DNA of 64,000 bases from Myxococcales bacterium (GCA_004193285.1 SECP01000001.1:124001-188000), one strand, 5' to 3'. Numbered from the stretch's first letter, positions 52,992 through 62,036 are shown. The notes: a model not told the origin generated them from the sequence alone. Program-made: numbers and translations.

Positions 52992-55094
52992 CTAACGGAG
53001 CTCGAGCATCCTCACGCTCTGGGGTGAGAGCGGTGCTTCGAGCGTGCCGAAGGTAGCACGTAAGGTGGCGCCGTCGAGCGCGTCCACCGCCTCGGTGATG
53101 GGCCCGCCCAGCGCGCTCAGCTCCACCCTGGCGAGCGCCGGCTCCGGTGTCGTGTTGGTGACGAAGAGCACGCGGGGCGCGCCTGCTTCGTCACGAAACA
53201 GGCTGCAGCGCAGACCTCGCCCGGCGACGAGGCGCAGCGGTGAGTGCGCGTCGTTCAAGCGGTCCAACTCGCCCGCGAGCGCGTGCTCGGCCACCACGAG
53301 AGAGCGCTCCGCGGCGGCGGGGGTCAGGTCCGGCAGCAGCTCCAGCCCGCTCGGGCTGGTGCGCGGCAAGGTCGGCCCGAAACGCAAAAGCGCCCCGCTG
53401 GCGGCTGCGTCATTCAGCGAGCGCCAGAGCTCTCGCTCCAAGCCGCCTGCCGAAACGACGAAGCCGAAGCGGCTTTGGGCGAGCGCGTAACCGACCGAAT
53501 CGTTACCACAGACGCGGTACGCGAGCCCGCGCTCGGAGAGCTCTCGGAGCAGCGAGCGCAAGAACCGCTCCGCGTCGAACAAGCTGGCGGCGAACGGTCC
53601 CTGCTCCAGGCAGGAGTCGTACGCACCGAGCCCCATGATGTCGAAGGCGGCCGCGCTGATCGGGCCGAAGGCGTGCAGGAGCCGCTCCAGGCGGTGCAAG
53701 CTGCGCGGCACCACCACGCAAATGTCCGCCGCGCGCGACAGCTCGTAGAAGCGAGTCCGCTGCACCGCCTCGTTCAGGCGAGCCCAAAACTCGAAGGAAG
53801 CACGCTGAGCTCCGAAGCGATCGATGGGTGAGCCTATCCAGCGGTCGCGCTCCACGGCCATGTACAGGTTGAAGCCGCGGATGCCTGCGGACAGGCACGA
53901 GAGGGCCGCGAAGCGGTTGTCCTCCTCGGTGAGTGGAGGAAAGAACGGAGGGAAGCCGGCGGCCAGCTCCACCGCGAACGCGGGATAGTCGAAAGCATCC
54001 GCGCGCGTCGTCACCTCGCTCGTCCGCTTCAAGATGACGTCGGACGATGCCTCCGCGGCGACGTGGTAGTAATCCATGCCGACGCACTCCACGACTTTGC
54101 CCAGCCGCGATGGATCCAGGGGCGTCGCCGACTCACCCATCGGCAGGTTGTGACAGGTGGGCACTCTTTCCAAGCCGGCTCCGGACATGGCCTGCCGAAA
54201 GAGAGCGAACGCGTCCGCAATCGAGGACTCCTGGTACTCCGCCCAATCCAGCTGCCGGCGCAGCTCGCGCGAGTCCTGGGCGTCGAAGCGATGGGGCGGT
54301 GTGACGTCGAAGGTCTCGGTGACGATGCCGTACGCGGCCCCGAGCGCCTCTGGCGTTCCGTAGCGGCTCTCCAAATGGCGGCGATAAAGAGCCACGGAGT
54401 CAGGGTGGTAGTCTTGCTCGTAGACTCCGTCGCGAAAGTACATCGCGCCTTCGTTGTCCACCTGGCACAGCACGATCGGTCCGCGCGGCCACGCGAGCGG
54501 GCCCAGCTCCTCGCCGACGCGCCGCAGCCAGGCGCATGCCTCGTTCAGTAGCTTGCGGCTCGCGTAGCTCGGCACCGGAAATGCGAGGGGAGGCATCGGC
54601 AAGATCACGGCCTCTCCTGCAGGTGACCGCGCTTGGCAGTCGCGATCCCAGAGCACGCGCTCGGGCAGGCCGAATCCACTCAGCTCTGCGTTGATGTGCG
54701 GCCCCGGTCGCACCAGCGCGAAGAGGCCGAGCTCCTCCGCGATGCGCAAGAACTTCACCACGTCCAGCGCGGGCTCGTAGCGACCGAAATCGAAGTTGCC
54801 TTGCGGGTCTTCGTGCACGCTCCAGGGCACGTACACGTCCACCACCGTGCAACCCATGTCACGCAGGCTCTCCAGGCAGGGTCGCCAGCTCTCTGGCTCG
54901 AGCCGAAAGTAATGTACGGATCCGGAGAGCAGGGGAACGAGCCGCTCGCCGAGGAGGATTCCCGCGCGCGAAAGCTTGGGACGCGGCGCGTCGCTCGAAT
55001 CACGCTCTGCAGCGTTCTTCTCGAGGGGCGTGTTTGTGGAAATCTGCACCGACACGGCGGCGACCTTAGCGCGGAATGCCGTAAACCGGCTCAC
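52992..55094 (-). CDS. Glycoside hydrolase family 35-like beta-galactosidase
   Basis: A 700-residue protein. The N-terminal TIM barrel shows LLSGSVHYFRLEPESWRPCLESLRDMGCTVVDVYVPWSVHE, LFALVRPGPHINAELSGFGLPERVLWD and IVLCQVDNEGAMY, where the Glu of DNEGA corresponds to the acid/base of GH35. A beta-rich C-terminal part follows. GH35 enzymes remove terminal beta-galactosyl residues. There is no obvious signal peptide (MSRFTAFRAKVAAVSVQIS is weak), so it may be cytoplasmic. The long N-terminus makes a later start possible. It is not part of a visible polysaccharide locus. Confidence 0.8.
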   Translation of the reverse strand: MSRFTAFRAKVAAVSVQISTNTPLEKNAAERDSSDAPRPKLSRAGILLGERLVPLLSGSVHYFRLEPESWRPCLESLRDMGCTVVDVYVPWSVHEDPQGNFDFGRYEPALDVVKFLRIAEELGLFALVRPGPHINAELSGFGLPERVLWDRDCQARSPAGEAVILPMPPLAFPVPSYASRKLLNEACAWLRRVGEELGPLAWPRGPIVLCQVDNEGAMYFRDGVYEQDYHPDSVALYRRHLESRYGTPEALGAAYGIVTETFDVTPPHRFDAQDSRELRRQLDWAEYQESSIADAFALFRQAMSGAGLERVPTCHNLPMGESATPLDPSRLGKVVECVGMDYYHVAAEASSDVILKRTSEVTTRADAFDYPAFAVELAAGFPPFFPPLTEEDNRFAALSCLSAGIRGFNLYMAVERDRWIGSPIDRFGAQRASFEFWARLNEAVQRTRFYELSRAADICVVVPRSLHRLERLLHAFGPISAAAFDIMGLGAYDSCLEQGPFAASLFDAERFLRSLLRELSERGLAYRVCGNDSVGYALAQSRFGFVVSAGGLERELWRSLNDAAASGALLRFGPTLPRTSPSGLELLPDLTPAAAERSLVVAEHALAGELDRLNDAHSPLRLVAGRGLRCSLFRDEAGAPRVLFVTNTTPEPALARVELSALGGPITEAVDALDGATLRATFGTLEAPLSPQSVRMLELR

Positions 55095-55177
55095 CCTGGC
55101 GCCGTCGCGTGCCCGTCATGAAGCGAGGCAGGAGGGCCGACTTTCGCTCGCCAGCGAAATCCGCTAGTGGTGCGAAG

Positions 55178-55777
55178 ATGCGGAGGAGCACGCGCCTCAT
55201 CGCTGCCGGCTGGCTGCTCACTCTCGGCGCCTGCGCCAAGGAGCCGCCTGCCAAAGAGCCTCACTCGCGTGCGGCCTCCGTCCCCATGGCCCACTCTGCC
55301 CGCGTGCACGTGCGGCAGGAAAGAGGCGCCGCGTCGGGGCCCGCTCGCCGTGGCAAGCCTGGGGACGGCCAAGCGGAGACGAGTCGGGGCGGCAGCGGTC
55401 CGAGCAGCGAGCAGCTGGCGCAGCGCTACGCGAGGACGCGCGCGCTCGCGGTACAGCACGGTAGCGCCTCCTACTACTCGGACGCGCTGGCGGGTCGAAG
55501 CACCGCCAGCGGAGCGCCTTACCAGCCGCGCGAATTCACGGCCGCGCATCGCACCTTGGCTTTCGGAACCGTCCTCCGGGTCACCCGCAGCGATGGAGGT
55601 CCGAGTATTTACGTACGTGTTACTGACCGCGGCCCGTTTGGTCCGCGAGGTCGCATCGTCGACTTGTCGCGCGCCGCTGCCGAGCAGCTGGGCATGCTCC
55701 GCGCCGGGGTCGTGAAGGTCAAGGTGGAGGTCGTCGAGTACGGGCCGGCGCGCAAGCCGCGCCGTCGGAGGCGTTGA
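55178..55777 (+). CDS. rlpA: RlpA-like lipoprotein with double-psi beta-barrel domain
   Basis: A 199-residue protein from ATG 55,178: MRRSTRLIAAGWLLTLGACAK with lipobox LGAC. After a disordered linker, residues about 110-190 form the RlpA/DPBB domain: GSASYYSDALAGRSTASGAPYQPREFTAAHRTLAFGTVLRVTR, VRVTDRGPFGPRGRIVDLSRAAAEQLGM. RlpA proteins are septal lytic transglycosylases or wall-binding proteins in the periplasm. There is no SPOR domain. Its stop overlaps the next start (TGATG), suggesting coupling with the following hypothetical gene. The C-terminus is very basic (RKPRRRRR). Confidence 0.85.
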   Translation: MRRSTRLIAAGWLLTLGACAKEPPAKEPHSRAASVPMAHSARVHVRQERGAASGPARRGKPGDGQAETSRGGSGPSSEQLAQRYARTRALAVQHGSASYYSDALAGRSTASGAPYQPREFTAAHRTLAFGTVLRVTRSDGGPSIYVRVTDRGPFGPRGRIVDLSRAAAEQLGMLRAGVVKVKVEVVEYGPARKPRRRRR

Positions 55778-56949
55778 TGCGCGTTCGCTTCGGGGAGCTC
55801 TCCGCGGAAGAGGCGCGCGAGCGCGAAGCGCTGTGCGATGAAGCGCGCGAAGTTTGGCGGCAGCTCGCCGCCGGCAACTCTGCGTACGCCTGCAGCTTGT
55901 TACGGGAGCTCGACGCGAGGCTCGAGCTCTTCGTGGATAGCGAAGGTCCGGTGAGAGTCGCCGAGTTGAGCGCGCTGGAGAGCTCGGCATGGCCGCTCGC
56001 GGAGCTGCTGCTCGCGCAGGCTCCCGAGGACGCGGGCTGCGTGCTCTCGCTCGGTCGCGCCGCGGTGCCGCTCGCGCGAGCCCTGAGCGAGGTGAAGGCG
56101 ACGCACGGCGTGGACCTCGAGCGCGCTGGGCTGCGCGCTGGCTTCGGTAGGGGCCACCTCCTCGAGGTAACGCTCGGCGTGCCCGGCGGCACGGGCTCGG
56201 AAAATGAGCAAAATGCCGCAGAAAACCTGGTGCGCTCCGTGCTCGGTGACCGCGTGTTCGAGACTTGGATCGGCGCTGTGCACGTCGCGCCGGCCCCGCG
56301 CTTTCCATCGCTGCGCGTGCTCGATCCGAGAGCGCCGCGCACCACGCTACAGGTGCAAGAGCTCTTCGATACGGTCGCGGCGGCAACGCTCGGTGTGCTG
56401 CGCGGCTTGCCTGACACGCCGCGCGCGGCCGCGCGGAGCGACGCCGACGACGCGCGTGAAGAACTGGGCGCGGTGACGGAGCGTGACGACTGGACCCTGC
56501 TAGAGATCGAGCCACTCGCGGACGAGCGCGCCGGGCGCAAAGACGACTTGGTCCTCGCCAGCACGTGCACCCCCGAGCTGCTGCGCTGCTACTTGGACGG
56601 CGCGCCCTGTTCGTCGCGGCGCTTCTCGCGTGTCGGAGAGCAGTTCGTGTTCGTCAGCTACGAGGACACCGAGCGCGTCATGAGTCGTCGTGTGGCAAGA
56701 CGCACCGCCATCGAGCTCGCGCTTGCGGACGCCGTTGCTGGAATCGGAGCGGTCACCGGAGTCGGTTTCGGCGTAGGGACGAGCTACGTGGATCTCGCGC
56801 TTCACCATCCCGAAACGGGACTTGGGAGCGTGGTGAAAACACTGCGTACACTGGACGTCCCGGCCGCCACCTTCATCCAATTCTTCGACTCGGAGCTCGC
56901 CGAAGAGTGGCTCGCGATCTGGCCAGACTCCCGCCTTAGCGACGCGTGA
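55777..56949 (+). CDS. Conserved-looking hypothetical protein
   Basis: A 390-residue soluble protein with no recognised domain. Visible parts are a helical, acidic N-terminus (LSAEEAREREALCDEAREVWRQL), a central region with FPSLRVLDPRAPRTTLQVQELFDTVAAATLGVLRGLP, CSSRRFSRVGEQFVFVSYEDTERVMSRRVARR and a C-terminal glycine-rich turn AVAGIGAVTGVGFGVGTSYVDLALHHPETGLGSVV. No signal peptide or membrane segment is present. The start overlaps the rlpA stop and the end is close to the next gene, so it is part of a three-gene unit. Function unknown. Confidence 0.65.
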   Translation: MRVRFGELSAEEAREREALCDEAREVWRQLAAGNSAYACSLLRELDARLELFVDSEGPVRVAELSALESSAWPLAELLLAQAPEDAGCVLSLGRAAVPLARALSEVKATHGVDLERAGLRAGFGRGHLLEVTLGVPGGTGSENEQNAAENLVRSVLGDRVFETWIGAVHVAPAPRFPSLRVLDPRAPRTTLQVQELFDTVAAATLGVLRGLPDTPRAAARSDADDAREELGAVTERDDWTLLEIEPLADERAGRKDDLVLASTCTPELLRCYLDGAPCSSRRFSRVGEQFVFVSYEDTERVMSRRVARRTAIELALADAVAGIGAVTGVGFGVGTSYVDLALHHPETGLGSVVKTLRTLDVPAATFIQFFDSELAEEWLAIWPDSRLSDA

Positions 56950-56996
56950 CTTGCCGCGTGCTCGTGTTCGGCTATACAGGGGCCACCAAGCCGGCC

Positions 56997-57794
56997 ATGA
57001 GGCACCTGCTACAAAGACTCGTCGCCGCTCAGGCGTTGCCCCTGGCGCTGTGCTTTGCGACCATCGCTCTGGCCGAGAGCGATCACGCGGCTTGGGTCCG
57101 AGCAGCGGTGGATTCGTTGCCCTGCTTCGTGGAAGACCGAGGCGACGCACGGAAGGATGGCCAGCTCGCTGCCATCGCGGCCGCGGTGGCGGACGTGAGT
57201 CGGGACGCTCCCCGCCCGCCTCGAGAGTGGGCGGCGCTGCTGCTCACCGTCGGTTACCACGAGAGCACCTTCAGCCTCCGCATCCACCGCGGTGAGTGCA
57301 AACCGCACGAGTGCGATCGCGGACGCGCGCGCTCCGCGTGGCAGCTTCACAAGAACCTCTTCACCGAGCCCGTGTGGGAGCAGCTCCACGGTTTGGAAAA
57401 CACCGCGGTACAGGTGCGCGCTGCGTCGGACGCGCTTCGGCGCGCGTACTTCACCTGCAGCCGCAGCGGCGTACCGTGGCTGCAAGCAACGTTGAACGGT
57501 TACGCGGGCCGGCGCTGTTCTTCTCAATGGCCGGGTCTAGATCAGCGCACGGCCACGTTCAGCCGTTTGCAGCGCACCGCGACCCCGCGCAAAGCGGAGA
57601 CGAGCGAGCTGTCTCCGGCCGACAAGTCGTCACGCCTGGCCCTTGCCTCGCAAGCGTTCCAAGACGCCCGTCTCACCCAGCTCTTCGCAGAGCGCCGCGA
57701 GCTCGGCCTCGGGCGCACCGCGCCATTGCAGGTCGTCGAGGCTTTCGGCGAGTGGGGCGTCTCGCCGCAGCGTCGCGAGCTGACGGTACAGTAG
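56997..57794 (+). CDS. Secreted lysozyme-like (possible transglycosylase) hypothetical protein
   Basis: A 265-residue protein from ATG 56,997 with signal MRHLLQRLVAAQALPLALCFATIALAES. The mature part has a lysozyme-like look: AALLLTVGYHESTFSLRIHRGECK, where the Glu of HES could be catalytic, SAWQLHKN, and TLNGYAGRRCSSQ near the end of the domain. Paired cysteines (ECKPHEC) suggest disulfides. It is the third gene of the rlpA unit, which supports a cell-wall role. The last 165 bp overlap the convergent exonuclease gene, so the C-terminal tail (about 55 residues) may be an extension beyond the original end. Confidence 0.65.
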   Translation: MRHLLQRLVAAQALPLALCFATIALAESDHAAWVRAAVDSLPCFVEDRGDARKDGQLAAIAAAVADVSRDAPRPPREWAALLLTVGYHESTFSLRIHRGECKPHECDRGRARSAWQLHKNLFTEPVWEQLHGLENTAVQVRAASDALRRAYFTCSRSGVPWLQATLNGYAGRRCSSQWPGLDQRTATFSRLQRTATPRKAETSELSPADKSSRLALASQAFQDARLTQLFAERRELGLGRTAPLQVVEAFGEWGVSPQRRELTVQ

Positions 57795-58547
57795 AGCGGC
57801 GTCCTTCTGCGCGCCGAGGTTCTGAGCCAGCACCTCCGCGCCGCGCACCTTCACCCGCCAGTCGCGAGCCTCGAGTGGGATGGCTTCGAGGTGGTGGTAT
57901 TCGGCGAGCACGGTGGCGGCTGACTTGGCGCCCCAGCGCGGGATGCCGGGGATGCCGTCAGCGGTGTCCCCCACGAGCGCGAGGTAGTCCGGAATCGAGG
58001 CAGGACCAACGCCGAATTTCGTGAGCGCTCCCGTGGCGTCGAGCCAAGTGTTTCGGATCCGATCCCAGCACACCGCCTTCGGCTCGACCAAGCACTGGCT
58101 GAGATCTTTGTCCGGTGACGCGATGACCACGCGCGTGACTCGCGGATCTAGCGCGAAGCGGTGACACGCGGTCGCGATGGCGTCGTCGGCCTCGAACTCG
58201 ATCATCGGCCAGGTGACGATGCCGAGCGCTCGCGTCACGCGCTCCGCGAGCCCGAATTGCGAGTAGAGGTCGGGGTCGATGCCGTCGCCCGTCTTGTAGC
58301 CTTCGAACATGTCATTGCGAAACGACTCGATGACGTGGTCGAACGCGCAAGCGACGTGGCTGACCTCACCCGAAGCGAGGAGCGCCGCGAAGCCGCGGAG
58401 CAGCCCGCGCGCCGCGCCGACCTCGACGTCGCTCGCGTTGCGGGTCTTGGGGACGGCGAAGTAGGCGCGAAAGAGCTCGAACGTCCCATCGATGAGGTGA
58501 ATCTGCACGCTGGCTGCGTAGCTCAGCGCGCGTGCCGCATCGCCCAA
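57630..58547 (-). CDS. 5'-3' exonuclease (Pol I N-terminal/Xni family)
   Basis: A 305-residue stand-alone flap/5'-nuclease. HLIDGTFELFRAYFAVP starts the fold; metal-binding acids are in VACAFDHVIESFRNDMFEGYKTGD, EFEADDAIATACHR and VIASPDKDLSQCL. SIPDYLALVGDTADGIPGIPRWGAKSA is the helix-hairpin-helix DNA-binding part. It may remove RNA primers or flaps together with DNA polymerase I. The first 13 residues before VQIHLIDG may be untranslated (GTG at 58,508 as alternative start). It overlaps the 3' end of the convergent gene by 165 bp. Confidence 0.9.
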   Translation of the reverse strand: MGDAARALSYAASVQIHLIDGTFELFRAYFAVPKTRNASDVEVGAARGLLRGFAALLASGEVSHVACAFDHVIESFRNDMFEGYKTGDGIDPDLYSQFGLAERVTRALGIVTWPMIEFEADDAIATACHRFALDPRVTRVVIASPDKDLSQCLVEPKAVCWDRIRNTWLDATGALTKFGVGPASIPDYLALVGDTADGIPGIPRWGAKSAATVLAEYHHLEAIPLEARDWRVKVRGAEVLAQNLGAQKDAALLYRQLATLRRDAPLAESLDDLQWRGAPEAELAALCEELGETGVLERLRGKGQA

Positions 58548-58745
58548 AAAGCCGAGCCACTGCCGAATCAGGCTCCGCTGCGGCGTTTCGAGCCCTTGGA
58601 GCTCGATTCCAGCCCCGAGGCCGGCCGAGCCGGCAAATTCCCGAAGATCTTAGTTTCCGGACAACGTTTTGTTGCTTGCGCTCGCGCGTCATCCCGATGA
58701 AAAATGCCCGAAAGCGTCGTCACCGGCGCAAAGGTGAAAGTTCAG

Positions 58746-59153
58746 ATGCGTCTCTCCAACCCCTTGCTCTTGGCTTCCATTGGTGTGCTGTTCGCGACAG
58801 CCGCTTGCACGCTGATTACGGACGTCGATCGCAGCAAGATCCCCGACGGCGTGGGCGGTAGCCCCAGCACCAACGGCGGCGATGGCAGCACCGTGCAGCC
58901 CGGTGATGGCGGCACCCCGAGCGGCGGCGGTAGCCCGGCGGCGGGCGCGGCGGGTGAAGCTCAGGGCACGAGCGGCGCCGGCGCGAGCGCAGGCTCTGGC
59001 AGTGGTGGCGACACCGGCGCGGCCGGCGATACGTCGAGCGGCGGCGCGGCCGGCGGTGCCAGCGGCGGCGCTCCCGCGGAAGCTGGCGCTGGCGGCGCGT
59101 CTGGCGCATCCGGTGCGGCGGCGGACGCCGGTGCCGGCGGCGTGCCTATTTGA
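58746..59153 (+). CDS. Gly/Ala/Ser-rich lipoprotein, hypothetical
   Basis: A 135-residue protein from ATG 58,746: MRLSNPLLLASIGVLFATAACTLI with lipobox TAAC. After TDVDRSKIPDGVGG the rest is low-complexity Gly/Ala/Ser/Asp (GGDGGTPSGGG type). It resembles the small lipoprotein at 3286-3576 and many myxobacterial lipoproteins whose Gly-rich tail leads to no domain. No function can be assigned. A clear hairpin follows. Confidence 0.6.
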   Translation: MRLSNPLLLASIGVLFATAACTLITDVDRSKIPDGVGGSPSTNGGDGSTVQPGDGGTPSGGGSPAAGAAGEAQGTSGAGASAGSGSGGDTGAAGDTSSGGAAGGASGGAPAEAGAGGASGASGAAADAGAGGVPI

Positions 59154-59169
59154 ACCGCTGAATGAAGAA

Positions 59170-59198
59170 GAGCGGAGCCGCTCCGTGCGGTTCCGCTC
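59170..59198. terminator. Bidirectional hairpin terminator
   Basis: GAGCGGAGCCGC / GCGGTTCCGCTC (12-bp stem with one wobble, loop TCCGT) between convergent genes ending at 59,153 and 59,243. Confidence 0.75.
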
Positions 59199-59242
59199 CC
59201 TCCGTGAGTCGCTCATTGCCCGAAGGCGCCGAAGCTCGAGCG

Positions 59243-59728
59243 CTACGAGCGACGCTTGGTGCGGCGTAGCAAGGCGCCGAAGCCCATCGCACCCGCGACG
59301 AACAGCAGGCCCGACCAGTCGTCGCGCGGCGTTTCTTTCGCGATGCGCGCGCCGCAGCCGTAGGTGATTTGGCAGAGCTCGTTGCCGGTGTCGGGGTCCT
59401 GACCCGCCTGAAGGCGAGTGAGCGAAGTGGTCATAGTCGCGTCCGCTTTTAGTGCTGCGTAGGCTTTCTTGACTCCGCCTTCACCAGATCCCTTGGTCAA
59501 GCCGTGCGTGCCCATGTACCGACCGAAGTCCTTGCCCGTCCAGCTCGAGGCGTTGCCCGGATTCGTGGTGTGGCAAAGCGTGCAGGACGGAGCACATGCG
59601 AGGCCGGCTTCCTCCTGCAGTGCACCTGGGAAGGTTTCTTCCGCATGCGCCGCCACGGGCACCGAGAAGATAGCGACACCGGCGAGCAGGCCAGCGAGGG
59701 TGAGCTGGATCATTCTTGTAGTCTGCAT
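59243..59728 (-). CDS. Exported CxxCH (c-type heme motif) protein with C-terminal sorting-like tail
   Basis: A 161-residue protein from ATG 59,728. MQTTRMIQLTLAGLLAGVAIFSVPVAAHAEE is a Sec signal. CAPSCTLCHTTNPGNASSWTGKDFGRYMGTHGL holds the heme-binding CTLCH. The end is WSGLLFVAGAMGFGALLRRTKRRS, a hydrophobic helix plus basic cluster like MYXO-CTERM/GlyGly-CTERM sorting tails. Four more cysteines are present. It follows the CxxCH-barrel fusion by 8 bp on the same strand, so the two may form an electron-transfer pair at the outer membrane. The heme is inferred from one motif only. Confidence 0.75.
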   Translation of the reverse strand: MQTTRMIQLTLAGLLAGVAIFSVPVAAHAEETFPGALQEEAGLACAPSCTLCHTTNPGNASSWTGKDFGRYMGTHGLTKGSGEGGVKKAYAALKADATMTTSLTRLQAGQDPDTGNELCQITYGCGARIAKETPRDDWSGLLFVAGAMGFGALLRRTKRRS

Positions 59729-59736
59729 CGGTCGTC

Positions 59737-61212
59737 TCAGAGGTAGACGTGAACTTGGCCGAGGAGTTGAAGGTCTTCGCCGGTCCGCTTGATGGCGTCG
59801 AGGCGAACGTCGAAGTGGGAGTAAACGAACCAAACCGCGGAGAGCCAGCCGCCGACCTTGGGCTTGCCCTCGCCAGCAGTCCGGGCCGGCGTGGGGGCGC
59901 CCGCGCCGACCTTCTTCACTCCTTGGTCCAGCATCTCGCCGGTGACCAGGAAGTGCAGGCCCTGGACGAACTCCATGTCCAGCTGGGCGAAGCCGACGTA
60001 GCCCACCTCGCGGCGCGATTGAATGAGAGCGTCCGCCTCGGCGAGTAGTGCGAACTTTTCCCCGAACCCCGCGCGCGCCATGAGGCCGTGCGATTGGCGC
60101 ATGGTTTTTAGGTCCAGTTGGTCGAGTCGGTCAGCTTTCGAGAACATATAGAGCGAGCTCACGCCAATGGCAGTCGACTCGCCTGTTTGGTACTCGAGGT
60201 AGCCGGCGTAGCCGCGGTCGCGGAACTTGTCGGGATTGAGCTGATAGTTGCCGGCGATGCCCATGACCTCGCCACGAACCTTTTCGCCTACGTACGCGAA
60301 AGCCACGCCGTGCTGCTGGCTCGATTCGCGATCCGTGTTCGTGGCCTGGCGCACCCACATCGTGTGCTCGGGGATGCGTATGCCAAAGGGCAAGTTGAGG
60401 CGGCCGGCACGCACCGTAAGCTCGGGTAGAATTTCGTACCCGATGTAGTGGGTGCGAGAGATCAGGTTCCAGTCCTTGCCCTGATTCGTCGTGATTTGCG
60501 CGCGCCGTGCGTAGGGAGAACCCGCTGCAACACGAGCTCCGCCGATACTGCCGCCAATCTTGAACTTGCCGAACTGCGCTTGCCCGTACAAGTCCATCAT
60601 CATGGGGAAGGTGCGGAAGTCGCCATCCTTCAGTATGTTCAAGTGACGGTAGCTGCCGCCGAGCAAGAGCCACTCCGGCAAGTCCACCGCGCCGAAGAGG
60701 AAGTTTTGAAACGTGGGCTCATCCGCGCTGCTGCTGGACGCGCTCGAGCTCGACTCCGTGCTCGCCGCGCTCTCCGTGCTCTCACCCTCGGCGGTGTTGC
60801 CGTCAGCCGACGCTTCGTCCGACGTTCCTGAGTTGGCAGAGTCCTCGCTCGGACTCGCTTCCTCCGAGCTGTCACCAGCGGCGGGCGCCTTGGTGCCGTC
60901 TTCTTCGCCAGCGCTCTTCGCGGTGGCGGCAAACGACTCCGGAGCGCGCGCCAAGCGCCGCTTCAAGCCATGTTGATTGGCGGCGCTGCTCTCTGCTTTC
61001 CAAGTCGTGCTCAGCGTCAGGGAGCTGATCATGCGACCGTAGGCCGTAAGAAGCTCTCCACCTGACGGATCCGCGTGGCACGCGCCGCACGACGGATAGC
61101 TGCGCTTGATCATCCATGCGTAGGCATGGGCGTCCTTCGGCGTGAAGAGCAGCGCGAGCGGGAGCGCCAGCAGCGCCACGCGCAGGGCGATGCGCGCCGT
61201 TCCAAAGAGCAT
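59737..61212 (-). CDS. CxxCH domain fused to an outer-membrane beta-barrel
   Basis: A 491-residue protein from ATG 61,212; an ATG at 61,245 is an alternative. A Sec signal ends near DAHAYAW. SYPSCGACHADPSGGELLTAYGRMIS contains one heme c-type motif (CGACH). A long Ser/Glu/Ala-rich linker (about 85-165) leads to a predicted barrel with alternating aromatic strands (FGAVDLPEWLLLGGSYRHLNIL, RTHYIGYEILPELTVRAGRLNLPFGIRIPEHT, terminal GQVHVYL). The arrangement suggests a redox module tethered to a porin, possibly for extracellular or periplasmic electron transfer. No assigned family could be named. Confidence 0.72.
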   Translation of the reverse strand: MLFGTARIALRVALLALPLALLFTPKDAHAYAWMIKRSYPSCGACHADPSGGELLTAYGRMISSLTLSTTWKAESSAANQHGLKRRLARAPESFAATAKSAGEEDGTKAPAAGDSSEEASPSEDSANSGTSDEASADGNTAEGESTESAASTESSSSASSSSADEPTFQNFLFGAVDLPEWLLLGGSYRHLNILKDGDFRTFPMMMDLYGQAQFGKFKIGGSIGGARVAAGSPYARRAQITTNQGKDWNLISRTHYIGYEILPELTVRAGRLNLPFGIRIPEHTMWVRQATNTDRESSQQHGVAFAYVGEKVRGEVMGIAGNYQLNPDKFRDRGYAGYLEYQTGESTAIGVSSLYMFSKADRLDQLDLKTMRQSHGLMARAGFGEKFALLAEADALIQSRREVGYVGFAQLDMEFVQGLHFLVTGEMLDQGVKKVGAGAPTPARTAGEGKPKVGGWLSAVWFVYSHFDVRLDAIKRTGEDLQLLGQVHVYL

Positions 61213-61368
61213 CGCGGCTGACTCGCCGCGCGGAAATCTCAACATGGGGGCAGGTTCTTGCCGCTTCGGCGCCGCCGCGTCAACACGCCTTTCGAGGAGG
61301 ATGATGCGCTCCCCGCAGAGCCGCGCGACTCACTCGGGATCACAGAGCTAGAAACGTAAGAAACGACG

Positions 61369-61398
61369 ACGCCCGCAGCGCGTTGACGCTGCGGGCGT
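61369..61398 (-). terminator. Hairpin terminator
   Basis: Perfect 12-bp stem ACGCCCGCAGCG/CGCTGCGGGCGT with loop CGTTGA, just downstream of the minus-strand gene ending at 61,419. The sequence after it on the minus strand is TCGTCGTTTCTTACG. Confidence 0.8.
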
Positions 61399-61418
61399 AG
61401 AGCTCGTGAAGAGCGGGT

Positions 61419-62036
61419 TCAGTGCTTGGTCGAGATATCGAAGCTGTCTACCTTGATCTCGAAATCCTTCTTCACGCAGGCACCGGCGAAGCACACCTCG
61501 TTCGTGTGCTTCGTGTAGTCGAACGTGAAGCGGGCGTTGGAGATCGTGTAGGTGTCGTTGCCCTTGCCTTCGACGGTGTATTCGACCTTTGCGTCGCTGG
61601 ACTTGCCGAGGAAGTGCACCTTGCCGGATACCTTGCCGCTCTCCTTCTTGCCCGCGGCGGGATACTTGAGGTCCTTCTTCGACACGACGAGCTTCGCAAC
61701 CGAGTCCGCCTTCATGCCCGCGATCTTCGTCTCTGCGGGGTTACAGGTGTGGTCTTGACGCTTGTCGAACATCTTCAACTGCTTGCAACCACCGACGTGC
61801 GAGTCGAACGCGATGTTGCCGTCTGCTTCACGGACGGTGAATTGACCTTCGCCGTTGATGGAGAAGCCGATGTTCGTACCGCCCTTGAGGCTGTACTTCT
61901 TGACCGCATCCGCCGAAGCCGTGGACACGCTCAAACCGAGCATCATCGCGCCGGTCGCCGCGGCGACCACCAAACGGCGCAGCGTGCTGCGCGTGCCAGA
62001 GGAAACGGGGGCGGTGATGGAGTGCTTGATGTTCAT
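61419..62036 (-). CDS. Secreted hypothetical protein
   Basis: A 205-residue protein with a long Sec signal (LRRLVVAAATGAMMLGLSVSTASADA). The mature part is beta-rich and lysine-rich: GGTNIGFSINGEGQFTVREADGNIAFDSHVGGCK, KESGKVSGKVHFLGKSSDAKVEYTVEGKGNDTYTISNARFTFDYTKH, ending VKKDFEIKVDSFDIS. Four cysteines could form two disulfides. The pattern is loosely reminiscent of YceI-like lipocalin domains, but no decisive motif is present. Monocistronic with a strong terminator. Function unknown. Confidence 0.65.
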   Translation of the reverse strand: MNIKHSITAPVSSGTRSTLRRLVVAAATGAMMLGLSVSTASADAVKKYSLKGGTNIGFSINGEGQFTVREADGNIAFDSHVGGCKQLKMFDKRQDHTCNPAETKIAGMKADSVAKLVVSKKDLKYPAAGKKESGKVSGKVHFLGKSSDAKVEYTVEGKGNDTYTISNARFTFDYTKHTNEVCFAGACVKKDFEIKVDSFDISTKH

